Below are positions 40,699-52,400 of a stretch of DNA of 64,000 bases, one piece after another. Made by a program: the position numbers and the translations under genes. Each line of letters begins with the position of its first letter. Within the stretch, counting starts at the first letter, position 1. Below the pieces are notes generated by a model. The model did not search any database and was not told the origin of the DNA. It saw only the letters and a program-made list of their open reading frames with translations. Origin of the DNA: Argyresthia goedartella (Eukaryota > Arthropoda > Insecta > Lepidoptera > Argyresthiidae); assembly GCA_949825045.1 (NCBI GenBank), contig OX463836.1:16468329-16532328 (forward strand), given 5' to 3'.

Positions 40699-43600
40699 GC
40701 GACGTTTACTACAGAAACTTTGAAAAAATGTAAGACAGTGTTTGAATATCGCCAAAACAAACCGAGAGTCAGTACGTGCTTTTGCACGTACGACGTATGA
40801 CAATCTGAAACTTCCCGATGATGCATCGGGAGATGCAGCATACCATGCGCAATGCTACAAGTGGTTTACAGCGATCAAAATCCCGGCAGATTTTTCTAAC
40901 AACACTGAACAGCTTTGCGCTGTAGAGTCAAACATTGATCCGGAAATTCCTGCCTCGGTGGATTGCGCAGCTGATATTCCTACAACTTCAACCGACTCTG
41001 CCGACACATCTGTTGACGAGTAAGAACTTTTGTTGTTAACATTTTGTCGCAATAATTATACCATTTTTTCTTATATGAACTCTATAGTTTTGATTTAAAA
41101 TTATACCTGGGTTCTCTCCTGATACGATCAATAGACATATACAGCCTTTTTACGAAGCAGCTGCTACCTGCCCCAGTCCTTATTCTCACACGGTCATCCC
41201 TTCAACCCATACACTAACCGTTCAAAATATATATTTCGTGTCGAATTTTTTTTCTTAACGTTTCAAAGCTGTTTTTTTTTTATTGAATTTACCGGAGATA
41301 GCAAAAATATAAAATAACTATTTTGGAAAACCACTTCTTTTTTTTTTCCTATTGTAATATATTATTATTTAATTATTAATTAATTAACAACAATAATAAA
41401 AATAATAAATAAATTTATTAATTTATTGAAGAAATTGTCTATATTCGTTCGGAAATATATATTTTTTCAAACTGATGTAAAAAATCGGCCAATTAAATTG
41501 ATTGTTGTATGGGAAAACATTATTTTCAGGCTTGAGGTGGCCAACCCATGGGAGGAAGGTTGTCGTGACGAAGTTCAACAAAACGAACCGAACAATGAGG
41601 ATCTGCGACTGGCACAATGTTTTATATGCGAAAGACAACGGAAACGTTTTCATGGACGCGAGGTTCCGCTGGCCGTAAGCAAATCTGGCACTGTCGAACA
41701 AATAAAAAGCGCGGCCACGGAATTTTTTGACCTAAAAATGTTGGAAAAAATCAGTTCCTTTGCTAACGAATCCGATATTCGTTATCATAAGTGCTGTAAA
41801 GATCAGTACTTGCGCGACATTTCAAGGAACGAGGACCGAGCATTTTTCATTAAAAGGAAGGCATCAAACACTGCCTACACGATTTTGTGCCAAACGTTGG
41901 AGCAACGCATAATAAAGAAAAAAATAATGCATGTTTTTTAACACTGTGAAGAAAGAGTATGACGAGTTACTAATAGAAGAAACGAAATCGCTATATAACA
42001 TTCTATCAAGACCACAGCACTCTCCGATCGTCACTTGGAAAACAAACTGATGGAAACTTTCCATCGCAGGATTAAGATTATTTATGCCGAAAAGAGAAAA
42101 ATTCTTGCTCCGTTTGACGTCGACATTGTAACCTACCAGGATTTATTCAAAAGTATTTCGATGAAAGAAAATATTCGGTCCATTGCAAAAGACATAAGAG
42201 AGGAAATTGTGAACTACACCACGACAAAATTACCCCATGACCTTTCTGCAGAAGATTTACTGAAAGGAGAATGCAATTCCGTACCAGAGCTCACGATTTT
42301 TTCTCTCGGACAAGATCTGATGTACGCTACGTACAGAGTTTTAACATCGAAACACGTTTCATGGGGTTGGCAGTGAAGAGCATGTGCAACAGCAAAAAAA
42401 ATTGTCGAGTTACTATCCAAGTTTGGGCATTGCTGCTCTTATACGACACTCGAAATATTGGAGATTGAATTGACATATTCAACGATAAATTCGAAATACG
42501 CATGTCCGGAGGATATTGCACGCCGCCCTGATTTGAATACTGGAGTCGCGTTTGATAACTTTGATCGCTTTGTTGACACACTCGATGGTAGACACACTGC
42601 ACGACACGGTGGGGATCATTTTTCAAGATATCATTCCTAATGAAGAGGCAATCATATCACCAGCTGTTTTCCGTGAAGACAATTCCGCTGAGTTCTGTAC
42701 GCAGGAGCAAAAGACGCAGGACGTTCGAAGAGGTCATATTTGAGTTACGACCATTTACAAAAAAAATGAAGATTTCTTGATGTTTCACAACTTAATTACC
42801 ACCTGATAGTTTGACGAAATCTATCCAACTGGATACTGCGTGGATGCTGTTACACAAGCTCAACGTTGACGATGTTCCCATGTGGGTCGGCTATCAAAGC
42901 ATGATTACGATTGACATTTCACCAGTCCAGAAAGTCTCGTATCTCCCACTGACTGATTTCCAGAGTTTTCAATCTCCAACTAATCATTCGACAGTATTGA
43001 AAACTCTGGAAGTCAGTCAAGAAATTGCAGCTGAATGCGAAGCCAAAATCAAATCACGTATGATTTGGCCATCGCTCGAACAAGTTATTGTATCCTAGCT
43101 CAAGAATCCCCCCCAATTCAACAACATTTTTATTCATTTGGGGGCTTTCCATATTGAGATGGCTTTCTTCAAAGCGCTTGGGGTCTTCATTGAAGAGAGT
43201 GGATTGACTAATATAATGGTTGAGACTAATCTGATTGCGAGTGGATCTGTCGGTGGGTTCATTTCCGGGAAAAATTACAAAAGGTGTAAACGATTACATC
43301 CAATTATGGATTTGGCGTTGGAGCAATTACATTTCGAGTCATTCCTTGATCGCAAACATTCGACGATTTCAAAATCGGTGATAGATTATCTCGCTGAGTT
43401 CATGCAACACAAAGGTGTCTCTCCGCAACTCGACCACGCCGAAACTCAACAGTTGATCCAATGGTACGAAGAATATACAGCAGAATCTCTTCAAGGTAAA
43501 CACGGAAAAACGTGCCAATTTTACGCGATGTCAGCGATTTTGTCAATCTCTATCACTTCTTCGTTCGCAGTGTTAGAACAGGAGATTTTAATTTGATCAT

Positions 43601-45130
43601 TTACGCTCTTGGAAGAATCGTAATTTTATTCTTTCATTATAATCAACAAAACTATAGTCGATGGCTGAGATACTACATAAATCAACTGCTGCACGTCGAT
43701 CCAAGCACATCCAGGCCTCCGATCTGAATTGGCTCGGGGATCTTTTGGGATTCGAAGGACTCCGAAAGCTTTCTCTCGAATTCCGGTTGACCTAACGCTG
43801 GAACAAACCATCAATGGAGACGCAGCACGCTGACTTACCGGAAAAACAAATCTGACAAATTCAATTGGTGCTAGACAGCGCTGGGCGAAAAATCACGGAG
43901 CACGAACGCGAATAATATCGCACGTACTAACTCAAGCAGGACTGAACAAGAACCAAGATATCTCCGCTGAGCAAAATCCACAGCGTATGGAGAAAGATAA
44001 GAAGCAACTTCAAGGTTTTGTGGAAGGTATTCGTCAGACAATAAATCCATTTTCTTTCTCAATCGATGCTGATAAATTGTTTAACATCTCGACTGGACAA
44101 GCTGCAACTCCTGAAGTAGCGAATAGCTTGTTGAACGCAGTATCAAAGGGAACGGAGTTACGAGACAAATTTATTGCTGAATGCAATGACAACTCTGAGA
44201 GATTTTACGCAAGAATACCAAAAAATGCAGTTCTGACTTTCGCGAGCATGAAGAAGAAGAAAATTCAGATCGGCCGAAAAGTACTTGAAGTTCGTCTCCA
44301 GCGTGACTTATTTGGCCGATTGTTGTCTTTATCTTTGGACGTGCAAATTGATCTTGAAAAGATGCTCCGTTTTCCAATAACGCCAATTCCACTGTCTTTG
44401 TGTCACATAGATGGTTCTGTAAACAAAACAGTTAAATCGGTGCTGGTGAAAGTGTTGGAACACCAAAGTGAAGACATGGAACAACCGCCCTCTAACGTGG
44501 ACATGGTAATCATCGATGGCTTCTTCTTGTTAAATACCATGACAGACATGCCTAGAACGTTTGGAGATGTATCAAAAAAACTCTTGGCAGTTTAAGTACA
44601 AAAACAAAGGAAATGAAATTGCCATAGTTTTTGATCGGTACTTTACACCTTCCACTAAAGACTATGAGCATACTCTCCGCAACAGTATGAATGACGATAA
44701 GGACTATCACATCAGCGGTCCTCAGCAAATCCGCTTAGTAGACTTTGCGAAGGACTTGAAAAATATCAAGTTCAAAGAAGCTCTAGTCAAGTTTTTCATT
44801 GATCATTGGAATAGTCAAGAGATGGCCGTTATTATTCGCAACAAAACAATCTATTTGAACCACGACTTGTGCTACGTCTTCAAAGTCGTCGATCGAATAG
44901 TGCAGAGAACAATCGATGATAAGCTCTCATGCTCAAGTCACGAAGAAGCCGACACGAAGACAGTTTTCCTTGCCTGTTAACGAATCGGTTAGAGTGTGGA
45001 TGGATCTCGGAGTCGGTAATGCACGTCGCAATATAGATGTTTCGGCACTGTCAGTTTAGTTAGGCTCAATGCTTTCACGCGCACTGCCTGCTTTCCACGC
45101 TTTAACAGGATGCGATATTAAGCCAGCATT
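40699..45130 (+). pseudogene. Academ-like gene, copy B
   Basis: Same organisation as copy A: zinc module, intron of about 510 bp (GTAAGA at about 41021 to CAG before 41530), 41530-41940, 42035-42376, 42811-43098, 43130-43590, 43640-44590 and 44561-44980. It shares the frameshifts near the AVKSM region and in the A7 tract near 44572. A deletion of about 105 bp at 44978 removes the DTDILVIML metal-binding motif, so this copy could not encode a working nuclease. HALTGCD (about 45095-45115) is followed by the viral insert at 45131. Confidence 0.62.
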
Positions 45131-46185
45131 ACAGTTTGGCACACAGACGTCTTGAAGTTTGTTTAATTGTTTATTCTTAAACCCGGAACTCAACAACTGC
45201 CAATGGGAGCTATTGTTCACCTCTTGATTTTAGCATGGGGCTTGGCTGGGACTCTGGCCTGTCCCATTGTGACCTTTTCAAAAGGAGTCATGAGTAGTGT
45301 TGGGTCCACTAGATCCTGCTCTTTTAGGTTGAATGGTGAGGAGAACACCATTGGAACCGAGGACATGGTTAAGCGGAGGTTCTATGGGTATGCTTTGATG
45401 AACTGCCCAGACTGCACACTTGGGATGGTGAGTGTCTTCAATGGCTGCGATGACTACATTTGGTGCGTGCACAATGAGGGAGTTAGCCATTGTAAGTCTT
45501 GGGCTCTGCTAATACTCATTTCAGCTGCACTCACCCTGGTATCAAGCATGATGGTCGTTATTATTCTAATGAAGTATGATTCTTGCAAGAGATTGGATAA
45601 CTGGGCACAATCCAAGGCGGTTGAACTGAGGGATGCGAGGGTCAAGAGAGCAAGGAGGACAGCTATGAGGCTAAAAAGATTCATAGATGAAGAATCTGTG
45701 TCAGCAAACCCCTCTGTTCTGTCCGCATCCATGTCTGAAGAAGACAGGATTGACAGTGATTCTGATTCCCCAGTCCTTGCTGCCACCCCTCATATGGGGA
45801 ACCCCCCTAAGCCAGCACACAGGCAGAAAGGATCTTTCAGCAATGTTTCTGCAGCAGTGGGACTTGCTGCCTTAATGAGTGCTGGCTTGACTAAGGCTTG
45901 TGATGTCACATCCTACGTTTCTTCAAACAATCAGATCTACTCTGACGAGAGTTATTCCACTAAATACACTGGCCTATACCACATGAGTGCTAGCCAGACT
46001 TTGTGCTTAAGGTATGATAATGGAGAAACTGACAAGGTGATCATACAGAAAACACAGACTGTTGATGTGTACTCCCCAATGTATAGGACATCCAATTACA
46101 GCTTAGAAGTCTTGAACGCACCTTGGAGATGCTATTCAGCGGGGGAATGTGGTTATGATATGTGTCTGGAGGGCTCTGTGTATAA
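45131..46185 (+). pseudogene. Bunyavirus glycoprotein precursor, copy B, N-terminal part (frame open)
   Basis: Begins with the same ten-base leader and ACACAGACG as copy A. ATG at 45203; signal peptide, short ectodomain, transmembrane anchor (about 45490-45570), tail, second signal (VGLAALMSAGL) and the start of Gc (ACDVTSY..). The frame is open for 327 residues to 46185, where a Harbinger derivative enters; beyond that it is read-through to 46270. Unlike copy A there is no 13-bp deletion and no retroposed insert. Envelope role in the source virus; no sign of a host function. Confidence 0.58.
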
Positions 46186-46441
46186 GTGCTCATTCGCACT
46201 GGCGGTTACCCGCCGCGCGGTTAACCGCGCGGCCTGCCGCATTCTTCATTTAATATGGAACCGCCTATGATCGTACGCACTTGACCGCCTCTAAATTTCA
46301 ACCGCCGCGGTTGAAAGGATGGCCGCGGCCCGCCTCGCGGTCAGCCGCCGTCTTGTCTATACGCACTGGCGGTTCATTCAGTTTGCGGCGAGACGCCGAT
46401 GAGTTTGCACGTGCGCAAGAGGACAGTTTCCGAGTGCAGCT

Positions 46442-47113
46442 ATGAGCTTCGACACCGAAAAATTCATAGTTGAAATTCAACAACGTGAAGCTATTTGGAA
46501 CTCTGAAGCAGGAATATATAGCAAAAGAGATATAAAACGTAAACAATGGGAAGAATTGGTAGATATTTTGATATGGAAGAATATTAGGGACAATTATGTG
46601 AAAACTCTAAGAGACAGTGTTATTAGGAGTGGATCAGCGGCTAAGAAAAAGACTAAATACATATTTTACGATACTTTGATGTTTTTAAAGGATACAGTAT
46701 CTATCAACGAAACTGATTCAAACGTGCAAAGACAAGAAAATGAGAGTAATGAAAATAACAGTGGCACATTTGTTCCCCCAGTGCCAAAGCGAAACAAGAA
46801 GAAAAGCAAAGAGGATGACATAGGACCTGCATTGATTAACGTCCTAAATAGGAATATAGACGCAAAAAAGGAGGAAGAAGATGAAGATAGACATTTCTTT
46901 TTATTGTTGGTTAGTGAAATAAAAAAGGTTCCAGAACATCAACGCCTACGTACAAAAGGTAAAATAATACAAGTCCTGTCTGAAGCCCAAATATCTGGAC
47001 AATATTCTAACGCTAGTTGGGATTACGTGGGGCCAAACTACAACCAAGGGCCATCTCAAGGATATCAGACACCATCATTTGTTAGAAATAATAATCCTCC
47101 AGCACCACCTTAA
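46442..47113 (+). CDS. Harbinger accessory DNA-binding protein with MADF and BESS motifs
   Basis: 223 residues from ATG. MADF (Myb/SANT-like) domain at about residues 8-95 (FIVEIQQREAIWNS.., KRKQWEELVDIL, KTKYIFYDTLMFL), a Ser/Asn linker, a basic stretch (PKRNKKKSKEDD), and a BESS-like helix (RHFFLLLVSEIKKVP) near residue 150. Harbinger elements carry such a protein to bind element ends and bring the transposase to the nucleus. Frame is intact; stop TAA at 47111. Confidence 0.82.
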   Translation: MSFDTEKFIVEIQQREAIWNSEAGIYSKRDIKRKQWEELVDILIWKNIRDNYVKTLRDSVIRSGSAAKKKTKYIFYDTLMFLKDTVSINETDSNVQRQENESNENNSGTFVPPVPKRNKKKSKEDDIGPALINVLNRNIDAKKEEEDEDRHFFLLLVSEIKKVPEHQRLRTKGKIIQVLSEAQISGQYSNASWDYVGPNYNQGPSQGYQTPSFVRNNNPPAPP

Positions 47114-47307
47114 GTTCAACCAACTTACCGTAGCGAACATTCAACATGGAATCAAGAATCTGTATCCTCTCCTGAATCAACACATTCACAAAATACACAG
47201 ATATCTACTAGTTTAGAATATGTCGAACTTTTTAATGATTCTCAATAATTTAATACGTATTTTTATTATTGACCTACATTATAATTAAAATGCACAAGAA
47301 GTTTTAT

Positions 47308-47523
47308 TTATTTAACATACCTTAGTGCAATTACTAATTTCTCCTCAGGTGGGATACAATCACGAAATTGAGTATCTTGTCCTTTGATGGTGTCATGTAA
47401 AACGTTGAGTAATTCTTCAAATGACGCAACACTCATTCTAACATAACCAAAAAATTTATCTGCGTACTTCTTTAGTTCTGGAAAAGAACTTGCGAACTGG
47501 CCAGATTCTTTACGTGTTTCCAT
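47308..47523 (-). pseudogene. Harbinger transposase, first exon only
   Basis: Minus-strand ATG at 47523. FGYVRMSVASFEELLNVL and CIPPEEKLVIALRYV are the N-terminal helices of Harbinger transposases. The frame ends in K at a GTATGT splice donor (about 47308), and no later exon exists in the element: the DDE core has been deleted. Poly-T run at 47546-47562 lies upstream. Regions 47114-47300 and 47524-47785 hold only 3' untranslated and subterminal repeat sequence. Confidence 0.8.
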
Positions 47524-47788
47524 TAGAGGGTGAATCCAGTATCATTTTTTTTTTTTTTTTTCGTAATTTTCGTTGTTGGGAGTAATAATAGAGAACACAA
47601 GCTATCTCGACTACGTCCATTTTGTTTCTGGCACCGACCAACAGCCATGGCGGTTCAACCGCCTGTCGCGGTTGATTGAACCGCCTGTCGCGGTTGGGGT
47701 AGCGGTTGAACCATGGCGGTGCAACCGCTACCCCAACCGCCTCCCAACCGCGACAGGCGGTTCAACCGCCAGTGCGAATGAGCTCTAA

Positions 47789-47973
47789 GGATTGGGAAGG
47801 GGAACTTGCAGAACCAGGGTCAATCACTGGGTACGGTTGCAAACAAGGCAATGACTATTGTAAGTTTTGCTCATACTATGGTCAGTGCAAGTGGTATAAG
47901 TACACACTCAAACCTCTTGGGTCACTGTTCACCGTTCACAAAAAGGTGAAGAGCGACTGGATGATAAAGGCAA
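47789..47973 (+). pseudogene. Bunyavirus Gc-like piece, copy B, truncated
   Basis: Continues the Gc frame for about 60 residues (GYGCKQGNDYCKFC) after the Harbinger insertion, then breaks at 47973 into spacer sequence. It lacks the 7-bp duplication seen in copy A. Most of the Gc ectodomain and the membrane anchor are absent. Confidence 0.6.
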
Positions 47974-49056
47974 ATCGACCTTCTGATCTGACAACATAAA
48001 TAATTTATTATGCCAAAGAAGACTAACAAATTTTTCAACGAGAACAAACTTTGCCAACGATAAATCAACAATTTTGTAAAGGAAAACTAGTTTTTCCTTT
48101 AAGAAAACAACTATTTTGCCAACGAATATCAACCATTTCGCCAATGAAAACCAACTGATTTGCCGACGAAAACTACAATTAAAGAAAACAGGTTGGGCTA
48201 TGACGCAAGTCATCCCTCATTGCAAAAAGGACTGATATACTGATAAAGACAATACCTACTGATCACTCGACATACAGGTTCTCGTCTATACCCGAATCTT
48301 GGGAGAGAGTTAATGCAGCAACCATTCTATCTCTCTCATATAAATACAAAACGGCGGATGAGAGAGCGCTATATCAACCGTCTCAACCTAGTTTTGTATT
48401 TAAATGAATGGGAGAGTAGTATTGCTGTTAGATCTGTCCCGCGAATAGAATATAGCTCGTCTGCATTTAATCTTACGTCAAGGATCTTTTAACAAATAAC
48501 TCACCAAGTTAAAAACTTAACAAAACCTACTTCAAGTTCAAGCCCTATTTCTTCCTCCCCATTCTAGATGCGAATGAAGTCTGTATATATGAATCCTCAT
48601 CAAAACTTTTGCTGCACGGAACAACAATACCAAAACATCATCTGTGTATATATTTTTTGTATTTTTTTATTTTTCAAAAAGCGATGAATCAATTTCATCA
48701 TTCAATCAAGAGAGGAAAACATGTGCTGTTTGTAAGAACAAAACGAACAAAATGTGCCGCAAATGTAAAGTAAACCTCCATGATAAATGTTTCTCAATGT
48801 ATCACGATTAAAATTAGTGATAAAATTTCATTTTTTTCCACTTTTGGCCGCATTCCAGTTCATAATTGTTTTCTTACAAAATCAACTTAATAGGTCAGTG
48901 TATATGCCCAAAGGGACGTTAGCGAACCACTGAAAAAAAAAAACTTCCAGACCTGAAAACTGTCACTATACTTGATGTAAGTGGTCAATAGATACTAACA
49001 TATCCAAAAATTATTAAAATCCGAGACCAAAAATGTTCTGGGCATATATGGGTTAA
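47974..49056 (+). mobile_element. Spacer with 22-bp repeats and piggyBac-like right end, copy B
   Basis: 47974-48394 repeats the spacer of unit A (17555-17915 plus 21790-21861) without the BEL insertions, including the degenerate tandem array at 48012-48174. 48395-49052 is the piggyBac-like right end; the terminal zinc region (about 48712-48811: TCAVC, MCRKC, LHDKCFSMYH, stop TAA) is in frame here. Ends GGG then TTAA at 49053-49056. Confidence 0.6.
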
Positions 49057-49402
49057 GAGAAATGGTGGGTGTCGCTGAGTCACAAGTGTCAAAAAAAAAA
49101 GTTTGAAATATTTGACATCAAAAATGACCAAGTTAATGTTGACCTAGAGACGTCTTGTTTTTTGCGAATTTATTCCCCTTCAAGCCATTAAAAACATACG
49201 TTAATCAGAAAAGAAACGGACCAGTAGTTTTCAAGATATTTAGAAAAGTATTAAAAACTTTCAAGTGACATTTCAGGGAAACTGTCAATAATTATGACAT
49301 AAAACTTGGCAGATGAGAGAACCAGCATTATTACCAATACATAGGCTGTATTTATTGGCTAATAACGTCAGGGGCATATTTGGTTCCCTTACACGGTTAT
49401 AG
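49057..49402 (+). other. Unrecognised 346-bp stretch
   Basis: Lies between the piggyBac-like TTAA and the Academ-like gene of unit C. No coding frame of note, no repeat end recognised. It takes the place of the pogo N-terminus and Academ left end found in unit B. Confidence 0.4.
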
Positions 49403-52400
49403 CCTTTGCGACGTTTACTACAGAAACTTTGAAAAAATTTAAGACAGTGTTTGAATATCGCCAAAACAAACCGAGCGTCAGTACGTGCTTTTGCACGTAC
49501 GACGTATGACAATCTGAAAACCATGCGCAATGGTTTACAGCGATCAAAATCCCGGCAGATTTTTCTAAAAACACTGAACAGCTTTGCGCTGTCGAGTCAA
49601 ACATTGATCCGGAAATTCCTGCCTCGGTGGATTGCGCAGCTGATATTCCTACAAATTCAACCGACGCTGCCGACACATCTGTTGACGAGTAAGAACTTTT
49701 GTTGTTAACATTTTGTCGCAATAATTGTACAATTTTTTCTTATATGAACTCTATAGCTTTGATTTAAAATTATACCTGGGTTCTCATGATACGATCAATA
49801 GACATATACAGCCTTTTTACGAAGCAGCTGCTACCTGCCCCAGTCCTTATTCTCACACGGTCATCCCTTCAACCCATACACTAACCGTTCAAAATATATA
49901 TTTTGTGTCGAATTTTTTTCTTAACGTTTCAAAGCTGTTTTTTTTTTATTGAATTTACCGGAGATAGCAAAAATATAAAATAACTATTTTGGAAAACCAC
50001 TATTTTTTTTATAATAATATAATAATTTTTTAATTATTAATTAATTAACAACAATAATAAAAATAATAAATAAATTTATTAATTTATTGAAGCAATTGCC
50101 TATATTCGTTCGGAAATAAAAAAAAAATTCAAACTGATGTAAAAAATCGGCCAATGAAATTGATTGTTGTATGGGAGAACATTATTTTCAGGCTTGAGGT
50201 GGCCAACCCATGGGAGGACGGTTGTCGTGACGAAGTTCAACAAAACGAACCGAAAAATGAGGATCTGCGACTGGCACAATGTTTTATATGCGAAAGACCA
50301 CGGAAACGTTTTCATGGACGCGAGGTTCCGCTGGCCGTAAGCAAATCTGGCACTGTCGAACAAATAAAAAGCGCGGCCACGGAATTTTTTGATCTAAAAA
50401 TGTTGGAAAAAATCAGTTCCTTTGCTAACGAATCCGATATTCGTTATCATAAGTGCTGTAAAGATCAGTACTTGCGCGACATTTCAAGGAACGAGGACCG
50501 AGCATTTTTCATTAAAAGGAAGGCATCAAACACTGCCTACACGATTTTGTGCCAAACGTTGGAGCAACGCATAATAAAAGAAAAAGAATGCTTGTTTTTT
50601 AACACTGTGAAGAAAGAGTATGATGAGTTACTAATAGAAGAAACGAAATCGCTATTACATTCTATCAAGACCACAGCACTCTCCGATCTTCACTTGGAAA
50701 ACAAACTGATGGAAACTTTCCATCGCAGGTTTAAGATTATTTATGCCGAAAGGAAAAAAAATCTTGCTCCGTTTGACGTCGACATTGTAACCTACCAGGA
50801 TTTATTCAAAAGTATGTCGATGAAAGAAAATATTCGGTCCATTGCAAAAGACATAAGAGAGGAAATTGTGAACTACACCACGACAAAATTACCCCATGAC
50901 CTTTCTGCAGAAGATTTACTGAAAGGAGAATGCAATTCCGTACCAGAGCTCACGATTTTTTCTCTCGGATAAGATCTGATGTACGCTACGTACAGTCGCA
51001 GAGTTTTAACATCGAAACACGTTTCATGGGGTTGGCAGTGAAGAGCATGTAAAACAACAAAAAAAATGTCGAGTTACCATCCAAGTTTGGGCATTGCTGC
51101 TCTTATACGACACTCGAAACATTGGAGACTGAATTGTCATATTCAACGATAAATTCGACATACGCATGTCCGGAGGATATTGCACGCCGTCCTGATTTGA
51201 ATACTGGAGTCGCGTTTGATAATTTTGATCGCTTTGTTGACACACTCGATGGTAAAGACACACTGCACGACACGGTGGGGATCATTTTTCAAGATATCAT
51301 TCCTAATGAAGAGGCAATCATATCAACAGCTGTTTTCCGTGAAGACAATTCCAACACCAATGAATCTGCTCACGCAAGTACTGCAGAAACATCGCTGAGT
51401 TCTGTACGCAGGAGGAAAAGACGCAGGACGTTCGAAGAGGTCATATTTGAGTTACGACCATTTATAAAAAAATGAAGATTTCTTGATGTTTCACAACTTA
51501 ATTACCCAGCTGATAATTTGACGAAATCTATCCAACTGGATACTGCGTGGATGCTGTTACACAAGCTCAACGTTGACGATGTTCCCATGTGGGTCGGCTA
51601 TCAAAGCATGATTACGATTGACATTTCAAGTCTCGTATCTCCCACTGACTGATTTCCAGAGTTTTCAATCTCCAACTAATCATTCGATAGTATTGAAAAC
51701 TCTGGAAATCAGTCAAGAAATTGCAGCTGAATGCGAAGCCAAATTCAAATCACGTATGATTTGGCCATCGCTCGAACGAGTTATTGTATCCTAGCTCAAG
51801 AATCCCCCCAATTCGACAACATTTTTATTCATTTGGGGGCTTTCCATATTGAGATGGCTTTCTTCAAAGCGCTTGGGGTCTTCATTGAAGAGAGTGGATT
51901 GACTAATATAATGGTTGAGACTAATCTGATTGCGAGTGGATCTGTCGGTGGGTTCATTTCCGGGAAAAATTACAATAGGTGTAAACGATTACATCCAATT
52001 ATGGCTTTGGCGTTGGAGCAATTACATTTCGAGTCATTCCTTGATCGCAAACATTCGACGATTTCAAAATCGGTGATAGATTATCTCGCTGAGTTCATGC
52101 AACACAAAGGTGTCTCTCCGCAACTCGACCACGCCGAAACTCAACAGTTGATCCAATGGTACGAAGAATATTCAGCAGAATCTCTTCAAGGTAAACACGG
52201 AAAAACGTGCCAATTTTACGAGATGTAAAATGAGATAATTAATTAGTCTTAAGTACATTACCGGACATTCTAACGGTGATGGTAAACACCGCGAGGAAAC
52301 CTTCATTACTCCATAGCTGCGGCGATGAGCTGGCCCCCTATCACGCAAAATGGAGAATTGCATAAATGGCTGAACGTGGGCACAATTGTGCCTCTGCCAC

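Larger units (their letters stand above)
46186..47785 (+). mobile_element. PIF/Harbinger element, deletion derivative, 1600 bp
   Basis: Inverted ends GTGCTCATTCGCACTGGCGG and its partner differ at one base; TAA target duplication at 46183-46185 and 47786-47788, the known TWA preference. The empty site is copy A (GTGTATAAGGATTGG). It contains a MADF-BESS gene on the plus strand and only the first exon of the transposase on the minus strand. Both ends (46186-46440, 47640-47785) are packed with GGCGGTT/AACCGCC motifs. It cannot move itself. Confidence 0.92.
33583..47973 (+). mobile_element. Academ-like DNA transposon, copy B (right end lost)
   Basis: Left inverted repeat TAGTTAGAGAGGCGA at 33583. 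Holds an ISL2EU-like element (34266-40698), then the Academ-like gene, then the viral glycoprotein insertion at the same base as in copy A, itself split by a Harbinger derivative. At 47973 the viral sequence is joined to spacer sequence normally found 3' of pogo, so the right end and pogo C-terminus were removed by a deletion. Confidence 0.6.

Noticed and set aside
46199..46270. Extension of the viral frame beyond 46185
   Set aside because: Read-through into the Harbinger end; not viral sequence.
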